In this document: positions 1-6,560 of the stretch, in pieces
How the letters are laid out: every line of letters starts with the position of its first letter
Numbering within the stretch: position 1 is the stretch's first letter
Origin: Pseudomonas folii
GTDB taxonomy: Bacteria > Pseudomonadota > Gammaproteobacteria > Pseudomonadales > Pseudomonadaceae
Direction of reading: 5' to 3'
Assembly (NCBI RefSeq): GCF_014357575.1
Contig: NZ_JACONW010000061.1
Location: 1 to 32,967, forward strand
Length of the DNA: 32,967 bases
The notes under the pieces: model-generated
Databases searched by the model: none
Told to the model about the DNA's origin: nothing
Seen by the model: the letters and a program-made list of their open reading frames with translations, nothing else
Translations under genes and position numbers: made by a program

Positions 1-60
1 CCTACAGATCCGTGTTATCAGGAACACTTTGGCAGCTCCTGCAAAGGTCAGAAGCACCGT
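1..60. repeat. Degenerate REP remnants at window edge
   Basis: The first seven bases match the outer end of the GTAGGAGCTGCCGAAGGCTG-class REP found elsewhere in the window (the CTCCTACAG side). A second fragment, GGCAGCTCCTGCA, lies near position 31. The repeat appears to be cut by the window boundary, so its full form cannot be judged. Confidence 0.35.
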
Positions 61-83
61 CGATCTTTACTAAACGTCAATTA

Positions 84-113
84 CTGGATATTTTGTCTTA
101 AATACTCATCCAG
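84..113. promoter_or_regulatory. Inverted repeat upstream of the YheO-like regulator
   Basis: CTGGAT (84-89) and ATCCAG (108-113) form an inverted repeat. Nested inside are ATTT and AAAT around TGTCTT, in an AT-rich stretch just before the regulator start at 126. It could be an autoregulatory operator or simply part of the promoter. The arms are short, so this is only a suggestion. Confidence 0.25.
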
Positions 114-125
114 ACACCCATTTAC

Positions 126-749
126 ATGTCCGACTTTTCTGCAGAAACCCGCAACCTGCTCGAACAACTCCAACACGTCGCTCAAGGTCTGGGTGAGACC
201 TTCGGGCCATTCTGTGAAGTGGTGGTGCACGACCTTCAATCTCCCGATCACGCCATTTACGCCATCCACAACAATCTGTCAGGTCGCTCTGTTGGTGACC
301 CGGCTACCGAGCTGGGCCTGGCGCGAATCGCGGACCCGGCCTATCCGCAAGTCGTCGCCAATTACGCCAATCGATTCCCCGATGGCCGTCAGGCCAAAAG
401 CACCTCAATCGGTATCCGCAACGTCGAAGGGCAATACGTCGCCGCGCTGTGCATGAACGTCGATCTGACCCTTTTTCAAGGCGTGCAAACGGCCATGGCG
501 CAATTTACCCGCGTGGATTGCGCCGTGGATGAGTCATTGGAAGTGGACAGCGCGCACAGTATCCGCAAGCGGATCGACGAATTCGCGGGTCGTTCGGCAA
601 GCACGCCCCGCTCACTCAAGGCCGATGAACGCCGGGTCTTGCTTCGAGAGCTGAAAGCATCAGGAGCGCTGGAAGTGCGCAAGTCCATGGACGCGGTGGC
701 GCAACATCTCGGTGTCTCCCGCGCCGCCGCTTACAGCTACCTGAAGTAG
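126..749 (+). CDS. YheO/DauR-type PAS-HTH transcriptional regulator
   Basis: The 207-aa protein has the two-domain layout of the YheO family. An N-terminal PAS-like domain (about residues 15-125) contains GPFCEVVVHDL and the STSIGIRN stretch. A C-terminal HTH_22 domain (about 145-206) ends in AVAQHLGVSRAAAYSYLK, a clear helix-turn-helix. DauR of P. aeruginosa, which controls D-arginine catabolism, belongs to this family, but no dauA/dauB neighbours are visible here. It is followed at 44 nt by ridA and then by a PLP ammonia-lyase in the same direction, so it most likely senses the lyase substrate, a hydroxy amino acid or D-amino acid, and controls these two genes. No good Shine-Dalgarno precedes the ATG. 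The family call is firm; the effector is inferred. Confidence 0.85.
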   Translation: MSDFSAETRNLLEQLQHVAQGLGETFGPFCEVVVHDLQSPDHAIYAIHNNLSGRSVGDPATELGLARIADPAYPQVVANYANRFPDGRQAKSTSIGIRNVEGQYVAALCMNVDLTLFQGVQTAMAQFTRVDCAVDESLEVDSAHSIRKRIDEFAGRSASTPRSLKADERRVLLRELKASGALEVRKSMDAVAQHLGVSRAAAYSYLK

Positions 750-792
750 GCCCACTGCCGCTTTCATATCTGCATTTCAACGAGAGAACGTC

Positions 793-1182
793 GTGCCCGA
801 ACCCATCCTCTGCAAGAACAGCACAACCATCAGCCCGCCCGCCGGACACTACTCGCACCTGTCCATTGCCAATGGCTTCGTGATGATCAGCGGCCAGTTA
901 CCGATCACTGCCGAAGGAGCTCATCTGGCGAATGCCTCGTTTGAAGATCAAACCCGGCAAGTGCTGCTCAATCTGGACAGTTGTCTTCAGGCTGCTGGCA
1001 TCAGCAGGCAGCAATTGGTGCAGGTGCGGGTGTATGTCACGGATATTGAACAGTGGCCGCTATTCAACCGGCTCTACAGCCAATGGCTGGGGGATCATCG
1101 CCCCGCCAGAGCCGTAGCGGGCGTCGCACAATTGCATTACGGCTGCGCCGTGGAAGTTGAAGCCATGGCCGTTGCGGCCTGA
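793..1182 (+). CDS. RidA family enamine/imine deaminase
   Basis: This 129-aa protein has the usual RidA (YjgF/YER057c/UK114) length and motifs: NGFVMISGQLP near residues 27-37, VYVTDIEQW near 81-88, and the terminal signature with PARAVAGVAQL followed by VEVEAMA. Arg106 sits where the catalytic arginine of active RidA proteins is found and Glu121 where the conserved acidic residue is. RidA hydrolyses reactive enamine/imine intermediates such as 2-aminoacrylate released by PLP dehydratases. That fits the next gene, which encodes such an enzyme 30 nt downstream. The start is GTG, preceded by a weak GAGAG at 783-787. It is cytosolic with no signal peptide. It is probably a pathway-specific paralogue rather than the housekeeping copy. 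Confidence 0.9.
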   Translation: MPEPILCKNSTTISPPAGHYSHLSIANGFVMISGQLPITAEGAHLANASFEDQTRQVLLNLDSCLQAAGISRQQLVQVRVYVTDIEQWPLFNRLYSQWLGDHRPARAVAGVAQLHYGCAVEVEAMAVAA

Positions 1183-1212
1183 CATTTTCATTTCGAGAAG
1201 GTGATAACCCAC

Positions 1213-2181
1213 GTGAACACATCAACGCTCCCCACCTATCAAGATGTTGAAGACGCCGCCTTACGCCTGGTTGGCCAGGCTAATCGCACACCGGTCCTGA
1301 CGTCGCGCACGGTAGACAGCCTGTTCGACGCTCAAGTGTTTTTCAAATGCGAGAACCTGCAACGTGTCGGCGCCTTCAAGTTTCGCGGCGCCTTCAATGC
1401 TCTGGCGAAATTTGACGAGCAGCAGCGCAAGCATGGCGTGGTAGCGTTTTCCTCTGGAAATCATGCACAGGGCATCGCCCTCGCCGCCCGGCTGTTGGGC
1501 ATTCCGGCTACCATCGTCATGCCGCACGACGCGCCACCGGCGAAGATTGCTGCGACCCGCGAATACGGCGCAAACGTGGTGATTTACAACCGCCAGACCG
1601 AAGATCGCGAAGCCATCGGCCGCGAGCATTCCGAGCGCCTGGGCATGACCCTGATTCCTCCTTACGACCACCCCGACGTGATAGCCGGACAGGGTACGGC
1701 CGCCAAAGAACTGTTCGAAGAAGTGGGCCCGCTGGATACCCTGCTGGTTTGCCTCGGTGGCGGCGGACTGTTGGCAGGCTCAGCACTGTCTACCCGCGCA
1801 CTGTCACCAACCTGCAAGCTGTACGGCGTGGAACCTGAAGCAGGTAACGATGGGCAGCGTTCGTTTCGCTCGGGCGAAATCGTCCGTATCGCTGTTCCAG
1901 ACACCATCGCAGATGGCGCGCAGACCCAGTACCTGGGCAACCACACCTTCCCCATCATTCGCCGTGACGTAGACGACATTCTCACCGTCTCTGACGCGCA
2001 ACTCATCGACGCCATGCGCTTCTACGCCGAACGAATGAAGATGGTCGTCGAGCCTACTGGCTGTCTGAGCTTCGCCGCTGCACTGCAGATCAAGGACCAG
2101 CTCAAAGGTCAGAAAGTCGGGATCCTGATCAGCGGCGGCAACGTGGACTTGCAGCGGTATGCGGAGCTGTTGGCGAAGTAA
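1213..2181 (+). CDS. PLP-dependent threo-3-hydroxyaspartate ammonia-lyase / serine-threonine dehydratase
   Basis: The 322-aa protein is a fold-type II PLP enzyme. The Schiff-base lysine lies in AFKFRGAFNAL (about Lys56), the substrate carboxylate loop is SSGNHAQG (about 80-87), and the phosphate-binding glycine loop is LGGGGLLAG (about 178-186). The C-terminal VVEPTGC is typical of the serine racemase/threo-3-hydroxyaspartate dehydratase group. There is no ACT regulatory domain, so it is not a biosynthetic IlvA. The reaction expected is loss of ammonia from a beta-hydroxy amino acid via an enamine, which the upstream RidA would hydrolyse. I chose GTG at 1213 over GTG at 1201 because AGGTGAT (1199-1205) gives a good Shine-Dalgarno 7 nt before 1213. 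Threonine, serine or a D-amino acid are alternative substrates. Confidence 0.82.
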   Translation: MNTSTLPTYQDVEDAALRLVGQANRTPVLTSRTVDSLFDAQVFFKCENLQRVGAFKFRGAFNALAKFDEQQRKHGVVAFSSGNHAQGIALAARLLGIPATIVMPHDAPPAKIAATREYGANVVIYNRQTEDREAIGREHSERLGMTLIPPYDHPDVIAGQGTAAKELFEEVGPLDTLLVCLGGGGLLAGSALSTRALSPTCKLYGVEPEAGNDGQRSFRSGEIVRIAVPDTIADGAQTQYLGNHTFPIIRRDVDDILTVSDAQLIDAMRFYAERMKMVVEPTGCLSFAAALQIKDQLKGQKVGILISGGNVDLQRYAELLAK

Positions 2182-2323
2182 TCAGGCATCGATGCCGGAC
2201 AACTGGCTGTCTTCCAGCGCATGAGGGGCACGCGACAAAATGCCACAGCAGGAATTCAACCAGTTGTATGACAACCGCCGAACGGTCATAGATGGAGAAA
2301 ACCAATTGTTCTAAAATGTTGCA

Positions 2324-2439
2324 ATACCGGCAAGCGGACGCGGAATCGAACCTCAACGGCATCAACAGTCGTCAACTTCGAAGCCCGGCGACTTGACCAG
2401 ATTTATAAAAAGAAAAGCCCGTCATAGACGGGCTTTTTT
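2324..2439 (+). ncRNA. Candidate small RNA ending in a strong terminator
   Basis: The 361-nt gap after the ammonia-lyase has no convincing ORF but ends its middle section in a textbook intrinsic terminator (2413-2439). An AT-rich element, TAAAAT at 2312-2317, could be a -10 box, giving a transcript of about 116 nt. The interior contains AGTCG and CGACT around 2367-2394, which could pair. I do not recognise it as a known Pseudomonas sRNA. The terminator may instead end the upstream operon, about 230 nt after its stop codon. The 5' end is a guess. Confidence 0.3.
2413..2439 (+). terminator. Intrinsic terminator
   Basis: AAAAGCCCGTC (2413-2423), a three-base loop ATA, and GACGGGC followed by six T (2427-2439) form a GC-rich stem with a T tract. 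The A run on the left side means it could also work from the other strand. Confidence 0.85.
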
Positions 2440-2542
2440 CGTTTTCGGCATTTGTGGCCGAGCGCGCCCTGAGCGCAAACGACGATTTCGGGTCAGCCCA
2501 CCGGGCGCCCTACTGCACACTTTTAAACTTGAGGCTAACCCC

Positions 2543-2830
2543 ATGCTGCGACTCGTCATGATCTACCTGTTCCAATGGTTCAAACGTCTGGCATCCAATG
2601 CCGTATCACGTAACGGTAACGACACCTACACCGAAAACTTCTCGTCCCGTGAAGAAAATGAAGGCGGCCGCTGGACGTTCGTGACTCTCTTCATCGTGTT
2701 CACCCTGAGCCTCTACTCGCTGGCTGGCCTGGGCTACTACGCCAAGGTGCATGTCTGGGATGGCTTCACCGAAACCGAAAAAAACAACATCGCCCAGGCC
2801 ATGGTCATCGCCAGCCAAAACATGAACTAA
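2543..2830 (+). CDS. Small single-pass membrane protein, unknown function
   Basis: The 95-aa product starts with an amphipathic/hydrophobic stretch (residues 1-17, MLRLVMIYLFQWFKRL). A polar segment follows, rich in Asn, Glu and Ser (about 20-43), then one clear transmembrane helix (about 44-66, WTFVTLFIVFTLSLYSLAGL), and a short acidic/polar tail ending in QNMN. I chose the ATG at 2543, with GAGG at 2531-2534 eight bases upstream. A longer reading frame from 2393 would run through the terminator hairpin and is unlikely. I do not recognise the family. It converges with the SDR gene, leaving only 9 nt between the stop codons. Confidence 0.7.
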   Translation: MLRLVMIYLFQWFKRLASNAVSRNGNDTYTENFSSREENEGGRWTFVTLFIVFTLSLYSLAGLGYYAKVHVWDGFTETEKNNIAQAMVIASQNMN

Positions 2831-2839
2831 ACCCGTGAC

Positions 2840-3604
2840 CTAGCCGCGACCAACGAACGGCATGTTAGTGGCCATAACGGTCATGTTCAGCACGTTGGTC
2901 GACAGCGGCAGGCTCGCCATGTAACGCACCGCATCGGCGACTTCCTTGACGTCCATCATCGGCTCTACCGCAGTCTGCCCATTGGCCTGCCGAACCCCGG
3001 TAGTCATGCGTGCAGCAAGGTCAGTCAAAGCATTACCGATATCGATCTGACCGCAGGCAATGTTGTACTCACGCCCGTCCAGGGCAAACGTCTTGGTCAA
3101 CCCGAGCACGGCATGTTTGCTCGCGGTGTAAGGCGAGCTGAACGGCCGTGGCGTATGGGCGGAAATCGAGCCGTTGTTGATGATCCGTCCACCCTGCGGC
3201 ACCTGCCTGCGCATCAACCCAAACGCGGCGCGGGCGCAGAGGAACACGCCGGTCACGTTGGTGTTGATCACGTTCAGCCACTTCTCGACGTCCAGCTCAT
3301 CCACCGGAACAGCCGGGGCGCCAACACCGGCATTGTTGAATAAAACATCCAGACGACCATAAGCGGCCTCAATCCTCGCAAACAGCGCATCCACACTCGC
3401 CGGATCGCGGACATCGGTGGACACCGCAATGGCCTTGCCACCCGCCTCGCCAATAACTGCCGCCAATTCGTCGAGCGGCTCCTGACGACGTCCCGCCAGC
3501 ACCAGACTGTAGCCGTCATCCAGCAAACCCAAGGCAACGGCACGACCAATGCCGCTACCGGCGCCCGTGACAAGTGCGACTTTTGAAGCTTTGGTGCTGG
3601 TCAT
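2840..3604 (-). CDS. SDR family NAD(P)-dependent oxidoreductase
   Basis: The 254-aa protein is a classical short-chain dehydrogenase. It has the cofactor loop TGAGSGIG (13-20), the NNAG structural motif (about 90-93), and the catalytic triad Ser146 in NNGSISAH with Tyr159 and Lys163 in YTASK. It would oxidise or reduce a hydroxyl/keto group with NAD(P)H in the cytosol. The substrate is not predictable. The start at 3604 is fixed by AGGAG seven bases upstream; the in-frame upstream extension to 3679 lacks a ribosome binding site. The usual PG motif after the active site is replaced by CGQIDIGNA. It is monocistronic, with a REPIN upstream. Confidence 0.88.
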   Translation of the reverse strand: MTSTKASKVALVTGAGSGIGRAVALGLLDDGYSLVLAGRRQEPLDELAAVIGEAGGKAIAVSTDVRDPASVDALFARIEAAYGRLDVLFNNAGVGAPAVPVDELDVEKWLNVINTNVTGVFLCARAAFGLMRRQVPQGGRIINNGSISAHTPRPFSSPYTASKHAVLGLTKTFALDGREYNIACGQIDIGNALTDLAARMTTGVRQANGQTAVEPMMDVKEVADAVRYMASLPLSTNVLNMTVMATNMPFVGRG

Positions 3605-3918
3605 TCTGGTGCTCCTTCTGATTCGAAAAGTGCGGATAGCACAGAAGATTACCCGGCCTTGCTGACTCCGCGCCATCAAGTTGCAAACACAGGACCTGTA
3701 GGAGCTGCCGAAGGCTGCGATCGCGGTGTGTCAGAATGAATGCCTCGCAGCCTTCGGCAGCTCCTACAGATAATGCATTACATGCAGTAATTTGCATGTT
3801 GATTGTAGGAGCGCTTTAGCGGGGGTGGCATTCAATGCCGATTAACTCATCAAACCCTTGCACCACTGACGCTTTCCTGAGAAAAAGCCGCCTTTGTCGC
3901 CTTATTAGAGAAAGCACC
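3605..3918. other. Intergenic region between divergent SDR and FKBP genes
   Basis: This 314-nt gap holds the REPIN at 3696-3769 and an isolated related fragment, TGTAGGAGCGCTTTAGCGGG, around 3806-3825. The remainder must contain the two divergent promoters. I see no ORF with coding character. Confidence 0.6.
3696..3769. repeat. REPIN, class GTAGGAGCTGCCGAAGGCTG
   Basis: A perfect 25-bp inverted repeat, with arms at 3696-3720 and 3745-3769, encloses 24 nt. Each arm is a Pseudomonas REP unit and the two face each other as a REPIN doublet. Related copies of the same class lie at 4334-4409 and 23720-23792, and a single half at 13815-13838. Confidence 0.9.
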
Positions 3919-4260
3919 ATGAGCAACGAATTGCTGATCACAGACATCCGCACCGGTGATGGCAAGGAAGTCGTCAAAGGCGCGCTGATCACCACCCAGT
4001 ACACCGGCAAACTGGATGACGGCACCGTGTTCGACTCCTCCCACGAGCGCGGCAAACCTTTCCAGTGCGTAATAGGCTCCGGGCGTGTCATTAAGGGATG
4101 GGATCAGGGCCTGATGGGCATGAAAGTCGGCGGCATCCGCACCCTGTTCGTGCCCGCGCATCTGGCCTACGGCGACCGGCAGATGGGCGCGCATATCAAG
4201 CCAGGGTCTGATTTGCATTTTGAGATTGAATTGCTGGAGGTTTTGACTCGGGATGATTAA
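3919..4260 (+). CDS. FKBP-type peptidyl-prolyl cis-trans isomerase
   Basis: The 113-aa protein is a single FKBP domain. It shows TQYTGKLDDGTVFDSS (about 26-41) with the conserved Tyr and Asp, then GSGRVIKGWDQGLMGMKVGG (about 53-72), the LAYGDR loop, and a terminal HFEIELLEV strand. It would catalyse prolyl isomerisation and protein folding in the cytosol. There is no signal peptide and no IF or SlyD-type insert. I chose the ATG at 3919 because the domain begins directly after it; the frame open from 3835 is not needed for the fold. A REPIN follows downstream. Confidence 0.9.
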   Translation: MSNELLITDIRTGDGKEVVKGALITTQYTGKLDDGTVFDSSHERGKPFQCVIGSGRVIKGWDQGLMGMKVGGIRTLFVPAHLAYGDRQMGAHIKPGSDLHFEIELLEVLTRDD

Positions 4261-4333
4261 GAGGCTCCTGGATCGCTTGCCGGCTTTCCGCTTCCTGCCT
4301 CCTCTTATCAGATCCGTTGAATTGAAATGCATT

Positions 4334-4409
4334 CCTGTAGGAACTGCCGAAGGCTGCGAAGCGTTCATTCTGATACACCTCCTTCGCAGCCTTGGCCAGC
4401 TCCTACAGG
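4334..4409. repeat. REPIN, class GTAGGAGCTGCCGAAGGCTG (slightly diverged)
   Basis: Arms at 4334-4360 and 4383-4409 are inverted with a few mismatches (GGAACTGCC on the left, CTTGGCCAGC on the right). This is the same class as the repeat at 3696-3769. It lies between the FKBP gene and the next small gene. Confidence 0.85.
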
Positions 4410-4536
4410 TCCAGTGTTTGCCACGGGACATCGGGTCAGACCTCCAACGCACATCATCAGGTCTGATTGCTTGTTCCCCCAGAAAAAGCGATGCTCCACC
4501 GCATAGAAATCGCGGTACTTATAAGAAGGAAACATC

Positions 4537-4764
4537 ATGGCCCTCAACAAGCCGACCCAGGAACTCAAGCGTCACCTCAAGGGAACTGCCGAGAACCTTG
4601 AAAGCACTGCCAATGAAATACTCAAGCTCGCCGAACAAATGACTGACGTCGACGTCACGGCTATTCTGCAATTGGTCAACCGGCTGTATGGCGATGCCGA
4701 TCAGCTCAAAGCCTATGCCGACGAAATCAAGGCCAAGCGAATCGTTCGCGCCAAAGCTCTTTAA
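4537..4764 (+). CDS. Small helical protein, unknown function
   Basis: The 75-aa protein is predicted from composition to be almost entirely alpha-helical and charged. It contains heptad-like stretches such as LKRHLKGTAENLESTANEI and QLVNRLYGDADQLKAYADEI. It has no signal peptide, membrane segment or cysteine. AGAAGGAAA lies just before the ATG and supports the start. It stands alone between a REPIN and the DUF1275 gene, 52 nt before the latter. I do not recognise the family; a role as a small coiled-coil or protein-binding factor would be a guess. Confidence 0.7.
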   Translation: MALNKPTQELKRHLKGTAENLESTANEILKLAEQMTDVDVTAILQLVNRLYGDADQLKAYADEIKAKRIVRAKAL

Positions 4765-4816
4765 TCAAGCGTTGCAATGTTCTCGTCTGAATCTGTGATC
4801 AATGCAAGGACCTGCG

Positions 4817-5521
4817 ATGCTTCCTTCCACCGCCACTGCCAGCGCTAATTTGAAGCATCTGCACATGCAGAAATGGCGTGGACGAGTGGGTATGGGGTTG
4901 GCGGCGAGTCTCTCGGTTCTGGCAGGCATGACCGATGCCATCGGCTTCATGGCCACGGGCGACTTCGTCTCCTTCATGAGCGGCAACACCACCCGGCTGG
5001 CGGTGGCGATCAGCGATGGTGACCTGAACACCACCTCTCGCCTGCTGTTGGCAATCATCACTTTTGTGATCGGTAATGCGCTGGGGGTGATCGTTGCCCG
5101 GGTAAGTGGTCGACGCGCCCTGCCCTTGTTACTGAGTATTGGTATGCTGCTGTGCGCTGCCGCAGCCTGGCCAATGGCTTCGCAGATTATTACCGTTGTG
5201 GCGGCGATTCTGGCCATGGGCATGCTCAATGCCGCCGTTGAACAGGTCAACGGCTTGCCGGTGGGGCTGACGTATGTCACCGGCGCACTTTCGCGATTCG
5301 GTCGTGGCCTCGGACGCTGGATGCTTGGGGAGCGCCGTGATGGCTGGCGCATACAGCTGGTCCCTTGGATTGGCATGTTCGTGGGGGCAATTATCGGCGC
5401 ACTGCTGGAAAGCCAGCTGGGGCCCAATGCGCTATTGATCAGCGGCGCATTTGCGGCAGTGCTGGGTTTACTGACCCTGTTCATCCCGTATCGCTGGCAG
5501 CGTCGTTACATCCCACGCTAA
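4817..5521 (+). CDS. YoaK/DUF1275 family membrane protein
   Basis: The 234-aa protein has about six hydrophobic segments and the DUF1275 hallmarks. The first membrane segment carries GMTDAIGFMATGDFVSFMSG and NTT (about residues 37-60), and the middle has LTYVTGAL. The family is found in the inner membrane and has no settled function, though transport has been suggested. I chose ATG at 4817 because AAGGA (4806-4810) lies six bases upstream; ATG at 4802 would place that site inside the gene. The C-terminus ends in an Arg-rich cytoplasmic tail. No operon partner is obvious. Confidence 0.85.
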   Translation: MLPSTATASANLKHLHMQKWRGRVGMGLAASLSVLAGMTDAIGFMATGDFVSFMSGNTTRLAVAISDGDLNTTSRLLLAIITFVIGNALGVIVARVSGRRALPLLLSIGMLLCAAAAWPMASQIITVVAAILAMGMLNAAVEQVNGLPVGLTYVTGALSRFGRGLGRWMLGERRDGWRIQLVPWIGMFVGAIIGALLESQLGPNALLISGAFAAVLGLLTLFIPYRWQRRYIPR

Positions 5522-5587
5522 GTCTTTAAACTGTCACCTTTGCGTCATATGGGCTGATTACTATCTGAGGACTTTTCCTACAGATGA

Positions 5588-6514
5588 GTGCCCGATATGT
5601 CTCCTGACCACGAAAACCTGGCGCGGCGTATTCATCGCGAGCTGCTTGATCATAATGATGAAGAGCTGGAGCTCGAGCTGGCAGAAGACGAGTACAGCCT
5701 CGACAAACTGTTTGAAAACGATATCAGCGACAGCGATGAAAAACAGGCTCGCCGACTGTATTTCAGCGAACTGTTCCGCCTCCAGGGCGAGCTCGTCAAA
5801 CTGCAAAGCTGGGTGGTGAAAACCGGGCACAAGGTCGTGATCCTTTTCGAGGGTCGCGATGCAGCCGGTAAAGGCGGAGTGATCAAGCGCATCACCCAAC
5901 GCCTAAACCCGCGGGTCTGTCGTGTCGCTGCACTGCCTGCGCCCAACGACCGTGAACGCACTCAATGGTATTTCCAGCGCTACGTTTCGCACCTGCCCGC
6001 GGCCGATGAGATCGTCCTGTTCGACCGCAGTTGGTATAACCGCGCGGGCGTGGAAAAGGTCATGGGGTTTTGCGACGACGATCAGTACGAAGAGTTTTTC
6101 CGTACCGTGCCCGAGTTCGAGCGCATGCTCGCCCGCTCTGGCATTCAGTTAATCAAGTACTGGTTTTCGATCTCCGATCAGGAACAGCACTTGCGCTTTC
6201 TCAGCCGCATCCATGATCCGCTCAAGCAATGGAAGCTCAGCCCGATGGATCTGGAATCCCGTCGTCGCTGGGAGGATTACACCAAGGCCAAGGAAATCAT
6301 GCTGGAGCGAACTCACATCGCCGAAGCGCCATGGTGGGTGGTGCAGGCGGATGACAAGAAAACCGCGCGCCTGAACTGCATCCACCATTTGCTGGGCCAG
6401 ATGCCCTACGAAGAAGTCGAGCAACCGGCGATTGAACTGCCGGAGCGTCAGCGCCGCGAGGATTACAGCCGCGTGCCGACGCCCAGTGAGCTGATCATCC
6501 CGCAAATTTATTGA
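5588..6514 (+). CDS. ppk2: Polyphosphate kinase 2 family protein (PPK2)
   Basis: This protein of about 308 aa uses polyphosphate to phosphorylate nucleotides. The Walker A loop is EGRDAAGKGG (about 88-97). The lid region contains PAPNDRERTQWYFQRY (about 117-132). The Walker B region is LFDRSWYNRAGVEKVMGF (about 144-161), diagnostic of PPK2. It has one PPK2 domain, typical of the NDP-phosphorylating class I enzymes, preceded by a very acidic N-terminal stretch (about 24-50). The start could be GTG at 5588 or ATG at 5597; neither has an ideal ribosome binding site. It converges with the pyruvate-kinase-like gene, and a hairpin lies between them. Confidence 0.9.
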   Translation: MPDMSPDHENLARRIHRELLDHNDEELELELAEDEYSLDKLFENDISDSDEKQARRLYFSELFRLQGELVKLQSWVVKTGHKVVILFEGRDAAGKGGVIKRITQRLNPRVCRVAALPAPNDRERTQWYFQRYVSHLPAADEIVLFDRSWYNRAGVEKVMGFCDDDQYEEFFRTVPEFERMLARSGIQLIKYWFSISDQEQHLRFLSRIHDPLKQWKLSPMDLESRRRWEDYTKAKEIMLERTHIAEAPWWVVQADDKKTARLNCIHHLLGQMPYEEVEQPAIELPERQRREDYSRVPTPSELIIPQIY

Positions 6515-6530
6515 GCACTGCCCGACGAGC

Positions 6531-6550
6531 GCCTGGACCAGAGTCCAGGC
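6531..6550. terminator. Hairpin between convergent genes
   Basis: GCCTGGAC and GTCCAGGC form a perfect 8-bp stem with loop CAGA in the 46-nt gap between the stops of ppk2 and the pyruvate-kinase-like gene. There is no T tract on either side, so it may terminate weakly in both directions or protect the 3' ends. Confidence 0.5.
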
Positions 6551-6560
6551 ACTCTGGGGC

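Noticed and set aside
3696..3769. CRISPR-like repeats
   Set aside because: The repeated units are inverted pairs scattered between genes, not direct repeats with regular spacers, and no cas gene is present. They are REPINs.
4765..5484. 239-aa open frame on the minus strand
   Set aside because: Antisense to the DUF1275 gene, and the Ser/Pro/Arg-rich composition is typical of a shadow frame.
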